DNA of 64,000 nt, taken from assembly GCA_030147505.1 (NCBI GenBank), contig JASBVG010000078.1:60080-124079 (forward strand). The letters run 5' to 3'. Position numbers and translations under genes: made by a program. Shown piece by piece: positions 25,436 through 33,808 of this stretch. How positions within the stretch are numbered: the stretch's first letter is position 1; every line of letters begins with the position of its first letter. Source of the DNA: Tardiphaga sp. (lineage in GTDB: Bacteria; Pseudomonadota; Alphaproteobacteria; Rhizobiales; Xanthobacteraceae). Below the pieces are notes generated by a model, which saw only the letters and a program-made list of their open reading frames with translations, was not told where the DNA came from and searched no databases.

Positions 25436-26212
25436 ATGCGTAATTTCAGCTTCACGCGCGCGTGGCGCGCGACAGTTCTGGCCTGCGGTCTCGCCGCGAC
25501 AGGCATCTCTGCGGCCGGTGCCGCGCCGCTGTTGCCGTTCCATGCGTTCGACCTTCTCCGCTTTGCCGAGCCGTTTTCGCGCTCGGCGACAACCTTGCCG
25601 GACGACGCTGCGCTCAGCGAGAAGTGGCGCCGCGTCGAGCGCGAGATCGACGGTGAGATGTTGATCCTCGCTTTGTGCGAAGAAGACCTTGGCCATTGTT
25701 CGTCTCCCGAGGCTCGGAAGTTCCTCGCCATCGTCGATGCCGGCAAAGCGAAGCAAGGTCGCGCCCGTGCCGGCGAGATCAATCGTGCGCTCAATCTGGC
25801 GATCCGCCCCGGCAGCGATCTCGCGCTTTATGGTGAGACCGATGTGTGGCGTTCGCCGCTGGCCTTGCTCGCCACCGGCGCCGGCGATTGCGAGGACTAT
25901 GCCATTGCCAAATTTGTCGCACTGCGCGCCGCGGGCTTCGATGTCGGCGATCTGCGCCTCGTGATCATGCGCGATACATTGCGCCAGGAAGATCACGCTG
26001 TCGCCTCTGTCCGTCTCGACGGCCGCTGGTGGCTGCTTGACAATCGCCGCATGGCGATGGTGGAGGATGTGCAACTCCCCAATCACCAGCCGCTCTTCGT
26101 GCTCGATTTGAACGGTGTGCGGCACTATCGCGATGCGCCGATCACGGCCGGTGTGCAGATGCGCATGCCGGAGCCGGCGGAGTTGCTGAAACTTTCGCTG
26201 CGGGTGAAGTAG
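25436..26212 (+). CDS. LapG-like periplasmic transglutaminase-type cysteine protease
   Basis: A 258-residue protein with a signal peptide (RATVLACGLAATGISAAGAA, cut near 30) and the bacterial transglutaminase-like cysteine proteinase fold. The catalytic triad appears intact: Cys152 (GDCEDY), His187 (EDHAVA) and Asp202 (LLDNR). In Pseudomonas, LapG of this family cuts the adhesin LapA next to two Ala residues and is held back by LapD. Here it is divergent from a T1SS-exported giant protein with an AAAGAA run, so that protein is a natural target. No LapD-type gene is present in the window. Confidence 0.85.
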   Translation: MRNFSFTRAWRATVLACGLAATGISAAGAAPLLPFHAFDLLRFAEPFSRSATTLPDDAALSEKWRRVEREIDGEMLILALCEEDLGHCSSPEARKFLAIVDAGKAKQGRARAGEINRALNLAIRPGSDLALYGETDVWRSPLALLATGAGDCEDYAIAKFVALRAAGFDVGDLRLVIMRDTLRQEDHAVASVRLDGRWWLLDNRRMAMVEDVQLPNHQPLFVLDLNGVRHYRDAPITAGVQMRMPEPAELLKLSLRVK

Positions 26213-26256
26213 GCCGGCTCGCGACCCGTTGATCGAGGTCGCCGAAAAACGCCTTG

Positions 26257-26277
26257 CGCCGGAGCCGTGCTCCGGCG
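26257..26277 (+). terminator. hairpin after protease gene
   Basis: Perfect 9-bp stem CGCCGGAGC/GCTCCGGCG with a 3-base loop, 45 bases after the stop at 26212. No T run; possibly a stabilising or Rho-assisted end. Confidence 0.5.
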
Positions 26278-26315
26278 TCAAATGCTTTCCATAAAAATCA
26301 AGAGGGGAAGCGTTC

Positions 26316-27158
26316 ATGGGACGTCTGGATAACAAGGTCGCCGTCATCACCGGTGCGACCAGTGGCATCGGCTTGCGCACTGCAGAGATTTTCGTTGCGG
26401 AAGGCGCGAAGATCGTAGTTGCCGGCCGCCGCGCCACAGAGGGCGAAGCGCTCGCCAGACAGCTCGGCACCAATTGCCGTTTTTTGCAGACCGATGTCAC
26501 CGACGAAGCGCAGATGAAGGCGCTGATTGCGCTTGCCGTCGATCACTTCGGGCGCATCGACTGCCTTTTCAACAATGCTGGCGGCCCCGCCCAAACCGGT
26601 GGCATCGAGGGTCTTGAGGTTGATCGCTTCGACGCCGCAATGGCGACGCTGGTGCGCAGCGTGATGCTCGGCATGAAGCATGCCGCGCCGCATATGAAGA
26701 GGCAGGGCTCGGGCAGTATCATCAATAATGGCAGCATAGCCGGGCGGCTCGCGGGCTACTCGTCTTCCGTCGTCTATGGTGCCGCCAAGGCGGCAGTCAT
26801 TCATCTCACCAAATGCGTTGCCATGGAGCTTGGCGAGAGCGGTGTGCGTGTCAACAGCATCTCGCCCGGAGCCATCGCCACCGGCATTTTCGGCAAGGCG
26901 CTCGGCCTCTCGGTGGAAGCCGCCGACAACACCGCGGCCAAAATGCGCGAGGTGTTCAAGGCCGCCCAGCCGATCCCGCGCGCCGGCCTGCCGGACGATA
27001 TCGCGCATGCCGCGGTTTTCCTCGCCAGCGACGACTCATCTTTCGTGAATGGTAATGATCTGGTCGTCGATGGCGGCGTCACCGGCGGCCGCAACTGGAG
27101 CCAGCAGCAGGCCGGTTATGTCGGCATGCGCCAGATGTTCGGCACGGAGAATCATTGA
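26316..27158 (+). CDS. short-chain dehydrogenase/reductase
   Basis: A 280-residue classical SDR. Nucleotide motif TGATSGIG (about 14-21), NNAG (about 89-92), catalytic Ser in NNGSIAG and YxxxK (YGAAK), then PGAIATGIF. It reduces or oxidises an alcohol/carbonyl with NAD(P). The C-terminal 40 residues are longer than usual. The substrate is unknown. It overlaps or abuts the next gene start, suggesting a two-gene unit. Confidence 0.88.
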   Translation: MGRLDNKVAVITGATSGIGLRTAEIFVAEGAKIVVAGRRATEGEALARQLGTNCRFLQTDVTDEAQMKALIALAVDHFGRIDCLFNNAGGPAQTGGIEGLEVDRFDAAMATLVRSVMLGMKHAAPHMKRQGSGSIINNGSIAGRLAGYSSSVVYGAAKAAVIHLTKCVAMELGESGVRVNSISPGAIATGIFGKALGLSVEAADNTAAKMREVFKAAQPIPRAGLPDDIAHAAVFLASDDSSFVNGNDLVVDGGVTGGRNWSQQQAGYVGMRQMFGTENH

Positions 27159-27181
27159 GCTGCAACGTTCAGGAGCAGGAC

Positions 27182-27997
27182 ATGGTCAGGCTGATTCGCA
27201 TTGCCCTCACGGTCGTCATTGCCGGGGCTTTAGGCGCTCATTCGTCATGGGCGCAGACCAAGCCGAAGATCACGACACTCGGCCCGGATTTTCCGAAGAC
27301 CGAGATCTTCATCGGCAATAGCTTCTTCTATTTCAACAACAGCATGCACAGCCATGTCCTGGAGATGATCCGCGCAGCCGACCCTGCCAACAGAGCGAGC
27401 TATCGGGCGACCTCGGTGACGATTGGAGGCTCCGGTCTCGAGTGGCACGATGTGGAGAGCTACTTCCGCCCTAATGCCATTGCGTCTTATTCATTCGATG
27501 ATGACAACAACATCGTCTTCAACAAGCGCGACAAACTATTCGACGCTGCGGTCCTGATGGATTGCAGCCAGTGTCCGATTCATCCCACGCTGAAATCGGT
27601 CTTCACCGAATATGCCAAGAAGGATGCGGATATTGTGCGCGCGCACGGGGCCAAGCCGGTCTTCTTCATGTCCTGGGCCTATGTCGACAAGCCCGAAATG
27701 ACGGCGGAACTGGCCGAGGCCTACACAGTGGCCGGCAATGCCAATGATGCGCTGGTGATCCCGGCGGGACTGGCCTTTGCCAGGGTACGGGCGAAGCAGC
27801 CAGAGCTCAATCTGTACCAGCCTGACAGACGCCATCCGAGCATGGCGGGCACCTATCTCGCGTCATGCGTGGTGTTCGCCGCGTTGACGGGCAAGTCGCC
27901 GGTTGGCAATCCGTATCTCGGCAGTCTGGATGAAACGACGGCGCAATTCCTGCAAACTGCAGCGTGGGAAACGACGCAGGAATATTACGGGAAGTAG
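27182..27997 (+). CDS. exported SGNH/GDSL-type hydrolase-like protein
   Basis: A 271-residue protein with a signal peptide ending at about SWAQ (residue 25). A block near the N-terminus reads FIGNSFFYFNN, where Ser could be the GxS nucleophile (block I), and the late PDRRHPSMAGTYLAS resembles the Asp-x-x-His of block V. This pattern suggests an SGNH hydrolase acting on esters in the periplasm. A start at 27155 would add nine residues, but GGAG sits eight bases before the ATG at 27182. It follows the SDR by 23 bases. Confidence 0.65.
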   Translation: MVRLIRIALTVVIAGALGAHSSWAQTKPKITTLGPDFPKTEIFIGNSFFYFNNSMHSHVLEMIRAADPANRASYRATSVTIGGSGLEWHDVESYFRPNAIASYSFDDDNNIVFNKRDKLFDAAVLMDCSQCPIHPTLKSVFTEYAKKDADIVRAHGAKPVFFMSWAYVDKPEMTAELAEAYTVAGNANDALVIPAGLAFARVRAKQPELNLYQPDRRHPSMAGTYLASCVVFAALTGKSPVGNPYLGSLDETTAQFLQTAAWETTQEYYGK

Positions 27998-28026
27998 GCT
28001 GCATTCATTGCAGCTACGAACACTTT

Positions 28027-28052
28027 TGTCATCGCCCGGCTTGACCGGGCGA
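28027..28052. repeat. REP-like inverted repeat
   Basis: TCGCCCGG-CTTGA-CCGGGCGA with flanking GTCA, one of several related palindromes in this window (38000, 44523, 45790). It lies between the convergent genes ending at 27997 and 28071 and may also act as a terminator. Confidence 0.75.
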
Positions 28053-28070
28053 GCTAGCTTGAGGGGGGCC

Positions 28071-29297
28071 TCACCCCTTCTGCTGCAAATCCGGCGCGTT
28101 CACCGTCGGGATCGCCACACGCCCTGGGCCGGTCAGGGGCAGAGCCGCCGCGGCCTTCTCGTTCTGCATGATCTTTGCCATGACTGCCTGTCCCGCGCGC
28201 TCGAAGACTTCGCGATTCTCGATCACCCAGGTCTGCGACTTGCGGAGCGCGTTGATGTAGCCGTTGATCTCCGGCACCACGTAGCGCGCCACCATGTCCC
28301 AGCTGCGTCGCGTGTTCTCCGGACTGGCCCAGTCATGCACGAAGCCGATGATCGTGCCGACGCCGCCCGACACCTGCATCAGGTTCTTGATGGTCCTGAT
28401 CAGATCGTCCGGCGTGCCGATGGTGGAAGCGGCATTTTCGCCGCCCGCTGTCAGCTCCACAGCTTCGTCCGGCGACTTAAATGGCGCCAGTCCCGGCCGC
28501 TGCAGCGTCTTCACCGTGTATTCGTTGTGCCAGCGCATCAGGCCGGGGCCTGCCTCGCGTGCGGCTTGCTCGCGCGTTTCGGCGATATGCCAGGACAGCA
28601 GCACCCGCCAGTTGGCGCGATCCACGGTGGTGCCATGCTTCCTGGCGGCATCCTCGGCAAATCCCCATTGGGTCGGCAGCGCCATCAGTCCTTGGGTCGA
28701 CATCGAGCCGAGCGAGATGATGCCGATGCCATATTTGCCGGCCAGGGTCATGCCCGACGGGGAGATCTGCGATGCCACCACGAAAGGCATCTCCTCCTGC
28801 AACGGCAGGATCTGCAGGGCGGCGGCGTTCATGATGAACCAGTCGCTTCTGGCGGTGACACGCTCGCCCTTGAACAATCGCCGGATGACATCGATGGCCT
28901 CGTCCTGGCGGTCGCGCTGGGTCATCGGATCGATGCCGAGCGTATGCGCGTCGGATGCCAGAGCGCCCGGCCCGGAGCCGAAAATCGCACGTCCTCCAGT
29001 CATATGGTCGAGCTGCACCATGCGCTGGGCGACATTGAACGGGTGATGATAGGGCAGCGAGATGACGCCGGTGCCGAGCCGGATGCGTTTTGTGCGCTCG
29101 CCCGCGGCGGCGAGGAACATCTCCGGCGAGGCGATGGTCTCCCAACCCGATGAATGGTGCTCGCCGCACCAGAACTCGTCATAGCCGAGTGAATCGAGCT
29201 GCTCGACGAGGTCCAGGTCGCGCCGGAACTGCAGCATCGGATGTTCTCCGATGGGATGATGCGGAGCTAGAAAGGCGCCGAACTTCACGCGAGCCAT
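28071..29297 (-). CDS. LLM-class flavin-dependent oxidoreductase
   Basis: A 408-residue luciferase-like monooxygenase. Signs are the FGAFLAPHHPIGEHP start, LDLVEQLDSLGYDEFWCGEHHSSG, RIRLGTGVISLPYHHPFNVAQRMVQLDHMTGGRAIFGSGPG. It is related to the limonene/alkanal monooxygenase branch and uses FMNH2 from a separate reductase. Start ATG 29297 has GAGGAAA upstream. It is not related closely to SsuD. Solitary gene, substrate unknown. Confidence 0.88.
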   Translation of the reverse strand: MARVKFGAFLAPHHPIGEHPMLQFRRDLDLVEQLDSLGYDEFWCGEHHSSGWETIASPEMFLAAAGERTKRIRLGTGVISLPYHHPFNVAQRMVQLDHMTGGRAIFGSGPGALASDAHTLGIDPMTQRDRQDEAIDVIRRLFKGERVTARSDWFIMNAAALQILPLQEEMPFVVASQISPSGMTLAGKYGIGIISLGSMSTQGLMALPTQWGFAEDAARKHGTTVDRANWRVLLSWHIAETREQAAREAGPGLMRWHNEYTVKTLQRPGLAPFKSPDEAVELTAGGENAASTIGTPDDLIRTIKNLMQVSGGVGTIIGFVHDWASPENTRRSWDMVARYVVPEINGYINALRKSQTWVIENREVFERAGQAVMAKIMQNEKAAAALPLTGPGRVAIPTVNAPDLQQKG

Positions 29298-29493
29298 CAA
29301 CGTTTCCTCTTTGTAATGTTGTTACTTGGCAAGCAGCCTAGAGGTAGCGCAGCGCTCGTCAATGGACTTGCCGGTTTAACCGCGACGCGCTGCCGCACAA
29401 CGGTGTCTTGCGGAACCAGAAGCGTCATCACCATTTTATTGCTTGCACCGCAGCGTATTCGTTTAGTGTTCGCACGCGGGGGCAGGAGGACAA

Positions 29494-30429
29494 ATGAGCT
29501 ACTTCAAGACCGCAATATTGCTGGCCGGCATGACCGCCTTGTTCATGGGCGTCGGCTATCTCATGGGCGGTGCGTCGGGCGCGATGATCGCGCTGGTGGT
29601 TGCCGCCGGCATGAACATGTTCGCCTACTGGAATTCGGATCGCGCTGTGCTGTCGATGCACGGCGCCCAACCGGTGGACGCGCGTAATGCGCCGGACTTG
29701 TATCGCATGGTCGGAGAACTTGCCCACAATGCCGACCTGCCGATGCCCAAGGTCTACATCATGGACAATCCGCAGCCGAACGCCTTTGCGACCGGCCGCA
29801 ATCCGGAGAATGCGGCCGTTGCTGTCACCACAGGTCTGATGCAGCAGCTCAGCCGCGAAGAACTCTCCGGCGTGATTGCGCATGAGCTTGCGCACATCAA
29901 GCATCACGACACGCTGCTGATGACCATCACCGCGACCATTGCGGGTGCGATCTCGATGATCGCCCAGTTCGGGATGTTCTTTGGCGGCAACCGCAACAAT
30001 AACGGCCCGGGCGTTATCGGGCAGATCGCGCTGATGATCCTGGCGCCGCTCGCCGCCATGCTGGTGCAGATGGCGATCAGTCGCACCCGCGAATATGCGG
30101 CAGACGAGATGGGCGCCCGCATCTGCGGCCAGCCCATGTGGCTCGCCTCGGCGCTGGCCAAGATCGAGAACGCCGCGCATCAGATTCCGAACGAGAATGC
30201 CGAGCGTTCGCCCGCCACGGCCCACATGTTCATCATCAACCCGCTGTCAGGCCGCGCCATGGACAATCTGTTCACGACGCATCCAGCCACGCAGAACCGC
30301 ATCGCGGCCCTGCAGCAGCTCGCCCGGCAGATGGGCGCGCAAGGCGGATATGTGCAGCAGCGTCCGGCGGCATCTGCCGCGAGCGGCCCGTGGAACGGCG
30401 GTACGCCGCGCCGTGGCCCGTGGGGGTAA
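29494..30429 (+). CDS. htpX: membrane zinc metalloprotease HtpX
   Basis: A 311-residue HtpX protease. Two N-terminal membrane helices (about 7-45), zinc motif HELAH at 130-134, a second helix pair (about 145-200) and the third ligand in EYAADEMGA. It degrades misfolded membrane proteins from the cytoplasmic face. The C-terminal 30 residues are Gly/Ala/Pro-rich. Start ATG 29494 with AGGAGG-type sequence just upstream. A terminator hairpin follows. No heat-shock promoter was identified. Confidence 0.95.
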   Translation: MSYFKTAILLAGMTALFMGVGYLMGGASGAMIALVVAAGMNMFAYWNSDRAVLSMHGAQPVDARNAPDLYRMVGELAHNADLPMPKVYIMDNPQPNAFATGRNPENAAVAVTTGLMQQLSREELSGVIAHELAHIKHHDTLLMTITATIAGAISMIAQFGMFFGGNRNNNGPGVIGQIALMILAPLAAMLVQMAISRTREYAADEMGARICGQPMWLASALAKIENAAHQIPNENAERSPATAHMFIINPLSGRAMDNLFTTHPATQNRIAALQQLARQMGAQGGYVQQRPAASAASGPWNGGTPRRGPWG

Positions 30430-30442
30430 TGCACTCGTCGTT

Positions 30443-30471
30443 CGGGGGGCGCAAGAGCGCGCCCCCCGTTT
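30443..30471 (+). terminator. terminator between htpX and sthA
   Basis: Perfect 10-bp GC stem CGGGGGGCGC/GCGCCCCCCG with a 6-base loop, followed by TTT. It lies between two convergent genes (stops at 30429 and 30479) and can serve htpX. Confidence 0.75.
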
Positions 30472-30478
30472 GGGGATT

Positions 30479-31873
30479 CTACTTCGCCGTCATTCTGTTC
30501 CACGCATCCAGCCCGGCGATCTTGTAGGCTTCGGCCAGCGTCGGATAGTTGAACGTGTTCTGGATGAAATAGTCGATCGTGCCCTTCAGGTTGAGCACGG
30601 CCTGGCCGATGTGGATCAGCTCGGTCGCACCTTCGCCGAGGATGTGCACCCCGAGCAGGCGCTTGGTCCGTGTCGAGAAGATCATTTTCATCATGCCGCT
30701 GTTCAGTCCCATGATGTGGCCGCGCGAGGTCTCGCGGAAGCGTGCGATTCCGATTTCATAAGGAATTCCCTTTTCGCGCACTTCCTCTTCGGTGAGGCCG
30801 GTCGTCGAAATCTCCGGCACCGAATAGATGCCATAGGGGAAAAATTCCGGCGGCGCATGCGCATCGATGCCGATAGCATGGCACGCGGCGACGCGGCCTT
30901 GTTCCATGGATGTCGAGGCCAGCGACGGGAAACCGATCACATCCCCTGCAGCATAAATGTGCGGCACGCTGGTCTGTAGCGTCACCGGGTCGACCTTGAT
31001 CCGGCCGCGATGATCGACCTCGATTCCCGTCACGCCGAGATTGAGTCGATCAGTGGCGCCGACCCGGCCGGCTGCGAACAGCAGCATGTCCGAAACTACA
31101 TTGCGGCCGTCGGCCAGTTTCGTCACCACATGGCCGTTGTCGCCTTGGTTGACTGACTCGACCTTTGAGCCGAGCCGTAGCGCCACGTTTCGGTCGCGCA
31201 GCTCATGCATGAGTTCGCCGATAAGCTCCTTGTCGATGAAGTCGAGAAAGCTCGATCGCGGCTCGATCAGGGTCACCGCCACGTCCAGCGCGCTGAAAAT
31301 GGTTGCATATTCGACGCCGATCACTCCCGCGCCGATCACGGCAAGACTGCGCGGCAGCTTCGGTAACTCGACAATCTCGTCGCTGTCGAGCACGGTGGTG
31401 CCGTTGAATGGCACATCGTCAGGCCGGAACGGCCGCGTGCCGCAGGCAATAAGAATCTTTGCGCCGGTGATACGCCTGATATCGCCGCGCTCGGCCTCGA
31501 TCTCGAGCTCGTGCGGTCCGATGAACCGCGCTTCGCCATTGGCGGTGCGCACGCCATTGCGGCTGAACTGGTGCTCCAGCACTTCCACTTCGTGATTGAG
31601 TGTCTTCTGCAGCCGTGCGATCAGGTCCTGTGCGCCGATATCCTGTTTGACGCGATAGCCAAGGCCGTAAAAGCCGCGTTCGCGCCAGCCGGAAAGATTG
31701 AGCACGGTCTCGCGCAGCGTCTTCGACGGGATTGTGCCGGTATGCACCGAGACGCCACCGACACGTCGCCCCTTCTCCACCACCAGCACCGACTTGCCGA
31801 GCTTGGCGCATTGGATGGCGGCGCGACGGCCGGACGGGCCGGAGCCGATAACGATCATATCGTAGTCATACAT
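30479..31873 (-). CDS. sthA: soluble pyridine nucleotide transhydrogenase
   Basis: A 464-residue FAD-dependent transhydrogenase: FAD motif GSGPSGRRAA near residue 9, TGTIPSKTLRE, second nucleotide site GAGVIGVEYATIFSALDV, FAD motif AAGDVIGFP, and C-terminal dimer domain. The redox disulfide CxxxxC of related disulfide reductases is absent (VSVHTGTIPSKT), as expected for SthA. It moves hydride between NADPH and NAD+. Solitary gene. Confidence 0.93.
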   Translation of the reverse strand: MYDYDMIVIGSGPSGRRAAIQCAKLGKSVLVVEKGRRVGGVSVHTGTIPSKTLRETVLNLSGWRERGFYGLGYRVKQDIGAQDLIARLQKTLNHEVEVLEHQFSRNGVRTANGEARFIGPHELEIEAERGDIRRITGAKILIACGTRPFRPDDVPFNGTTVLDSDEIVELPKLPRSLAVIGAGVIGVEYATIFSALDVAVTLIEPRSSFLDFIDKELIGELMHELRDRNVALRLGSKVESVNQGDNGHVVTKLADGRNVVSDMLLFAAGRVGATDRLNLGVTGIEVDHRGRIKVDPVTLQTSVPHIYAAGDVIGFPSLASTSMEQGRVAACHAIGIDAHAPPEFFPYGIYSVPEISTTGLTEEEVREKGIPYEIGIARFRETSRGHIMGLNSGMMKMIFSTRTKRLLGVHILGEGATELIHIGQAVLNLKGTIDYFIQNTFNYPTLAEAYKIAGLDAWNRMTAK

Positions 31874-32090
31874 GGGACAGATCTCGGTCAGGGAGTGACC
31901 TCATACGCATCGCAATTCGGATGCAGCAATCGGGCCAGGCGATCGGTGGAGGGTGAATGTCACCCCTACAGCAGATTTACGACAGCCCGTTGGCTCGCGG
32001 TGTAACGTTCGGCGCCGAGCCGCGTATCGCTGGCAGGAAGTTTTGCGCAACATGGCGTTGTGCCGAATTGTCCACTTTGGAGGAACGATC

Positions 32091-32327
32091 ATGAAGAAGA
32101 CCATTCTTGCTGCGATCTGTGCCGCTGCAATCGGCATGACCCCGTTTGCTGCGATGGCGCAGGCAACCGGTTCTTCCGGTCAGGAGTCGACCAAGATGGG
32201 CAACGGCACTCAGAGCATGTCGAAAGAAGGGATGTCCAAGGACGGCATGAAGAAGGATTCCATGCACAAAGACGGTATGAACAAGGACAGCATGAAGAAA
32301 GACAACAATATGATGAAGAAGAATTAG
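32091..32327 (+). CDS. exported pentapeptide MXKDX repeat protein
   Basis: A 78-residue protein with a signal peptide (KKTILAAICAAAIGMTPFAAMA, cut near residue 23) and a tail made of repeated five-residue units: SKEGM, SKDGM, KKDSM, HKDGM, NKDSM, KKDNN. This is the MXKDX repeat family of small periplasmic proteins. The Met and Asp pattern hints at metal binding but no function is established. GGAGG lies nine bases ahead of ATG 32091, which fixes the start. Confidence 0.88.
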   Translation: MKKTILAAICAAAIGMTPFAAMAQATGSSGQESTKMGNGTQSMSKEGMSKDGMKKDSMHKDGMNKDSMKKDNNMMKKN

Positions 32328-32342
32328 CCTTTTCGTTCCTTC

Positions 32343-32377
32343 GCCCCGCATGGCATGGGCCATGCGGGGCTTCTTCT
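32343..32377 (+). terminator. terminator after MXKDX gene
   Basis: Perfect 12-bp stem GCCCCGCATGGC/GCCATGCGGGGC with a 4-base loop, followed by TTCTTCT. It begins 16 bases after the stop at 32327. Confidence 0.85.
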
Positions 32378-32524
32378 GATACCTTTTTTACAAAGCATTT
32401 TCGAAAATCCAGTCGCTCGCATTCCCGTGATGGGTAAATTACAGTCGAATCGCTATTATTTTGCACTGCAGCAACCATATGTCGTCGGTGCCGTTGTATA
32501 AGTGCCGACCCGTTAGGAGCTGCC

Positions 32525-33679
32525 GTGTCCCTCGCCGATAATATCGACTTTCTTCGCCATCTTCCGAAAATGCCCGGTGGTTTGCACGGGATGGGGCGAA
32601 CACGGCTTCCTTTGGGCGACAGTCCGCTGACCGAAGTGACCGGTTTCGGCAGCAATCCCGGCAATCTGAAGATGTTCGTTTACGCACCGGAGCGGTTGGC
32701 GCCGAAGCCGGCGCTGGTCGTCGTTCTGCATGGCTGTACGCAGACTGCAGCCGGTTATGACATCGGCAGCGGCTGGTCGAAACTCGCGCAGCGCTACGGC
32801 TTTGTGCTGGTCATGCCGGAGCAGAAGCGTGCGAACAACGGTAACACCTGTTTCAATTGGTTCGCGCCCGACGACATTGCGCGCGGTAGCGGTGAAGCAC
32901 TGTCGATCCGCCAGATGGTCGAGCACGCTGCCATCGCCCATGGTGTCGATCCCGCGCGCATCTATATTACAGGCCTGTCTGCTGGCGGCGCCATGACATC
33001 GGTGATGCTTGCGACCTATCCTGAGGTTTTCGCTGCGGGCGCCATTATCGCCGGGCTGCCTTATGGCATCGCGCATTCGATGCAGGAGGCCTTGGCCGGC
33101 ATGTATCGCGCGCCCGCGCGCAGCGCCCGGGAGCTCGGCGATCTCGTCCGCAAGGCATCGCCGCATCACGGGGCGTGGCCTCGCGTGTCCGTGTGGCATG
33201 GCGCGGCAGATCGCACCGTCAATCCCGCCAATGCCGGCGAGATTGTCAAGCAATGGCTCGGCTTGCACGATCTGCCCGATGCGCCGATGTCCGCAGGAGA
33301 TGTCGATGGCTATCCGCGCGAAGTGTGGTGGAACGACAAGGGAGAGACGATGGTGGAATCCTATACCATCACTGGCATGGCCCATGGCACGCCGCTCGCC
33401 ATTGAGGGCCATGAAGATGCTTACGGCGCTGCCTCGAAGTTCATGCTCGATGCCGGCATTGCATCGTCATGGCACATTGCGCAGTTCTTCGGCCTGACCA
33501 AGCAGGCGCCAATCCGCGCCGCGCCGAAGGATGAGCCGCGCGGCCGACAGTCGCGTCCGCAGCAGCCGCGCGCGGACCAGGATCACCGCAGCAAACGTCG
33601 TGATCCCTCCGCTCGGGGCGGGCTCGACGTTTCCGGCGCCATCACCCGCGCGCTGAAGGCCACGGGGCTCATTAAATAG
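32525..33679 (+). CDS. PHB depolymerase family esterase
   Basis: A 384-residue alpha/beta hydrolase of the PHB depolymerase/LpqC group. Seen: VVLHGCTQTAAGYD oxyanion region, nucleophile motif GLSAGGAM (Ser at about 158), a VWHGAADRTVNP Asp region, and the C-terminal MAHGTPL for the His. The C-terminus (about 325-370) is basic and low complexity, more typical of polymer binding or disorder. GTG start at 32525 has AGGAG six bases upstream. No clear signal peptide, so probably cytoplasmic. Could degrade intracellular polyester or short esters. Confidence 0.82.
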   Translation: MSLADNIDFLRHLPKMPGGLHGMGRTRLPLGDSPLTEVTGFGSNPGNLKMFVYAPERLAPKPALVVVLHGCTQTAAGYDIGSGWSKLAQRYGFVLVMPEQKRANNGNTCFNWFAPDDIARGSGEALSIRQMVEHAAIAHGVDPARIYITGLSAGGAMTSVMLATYPEVFAAGAIIAGLPYGIAHSMQEALAGMYRAPARSARELGDLVRKASPHHGAWPRVSVWHGAADRTVNPANAGEIVKQWLGLHDLPDAPMSAGDVDGYPREVWWNDKGETMVESYTITGMAHGTPLAIEGHEDAYGAASKFMLDAGIASSWHIAQFFGLTKQAPIRAAPKDEPRGRQSRPQQPRADQDHRSKRRDPSARGGLDVSGAITRALKATGLIK

Positions 33680-33808
33680 TGGCCGCGTGGCGACGCTTCG
33701 GTTGATGGCGCCGTTTGCGGAGACGGCCGCATAAGTTGTGCAATTTGCACGCGTCACCCGCGCCCGCTAAATTCACGATCGTTTTCATACGGTTCGGTTT
33801 TCCCGTTG

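Noticed and set aside
28294..29153. Plus-strand frames opposite the LLM oxidoreductase
   Set aside because: Antisense shadows of a clear flavin monooxygenase gene.
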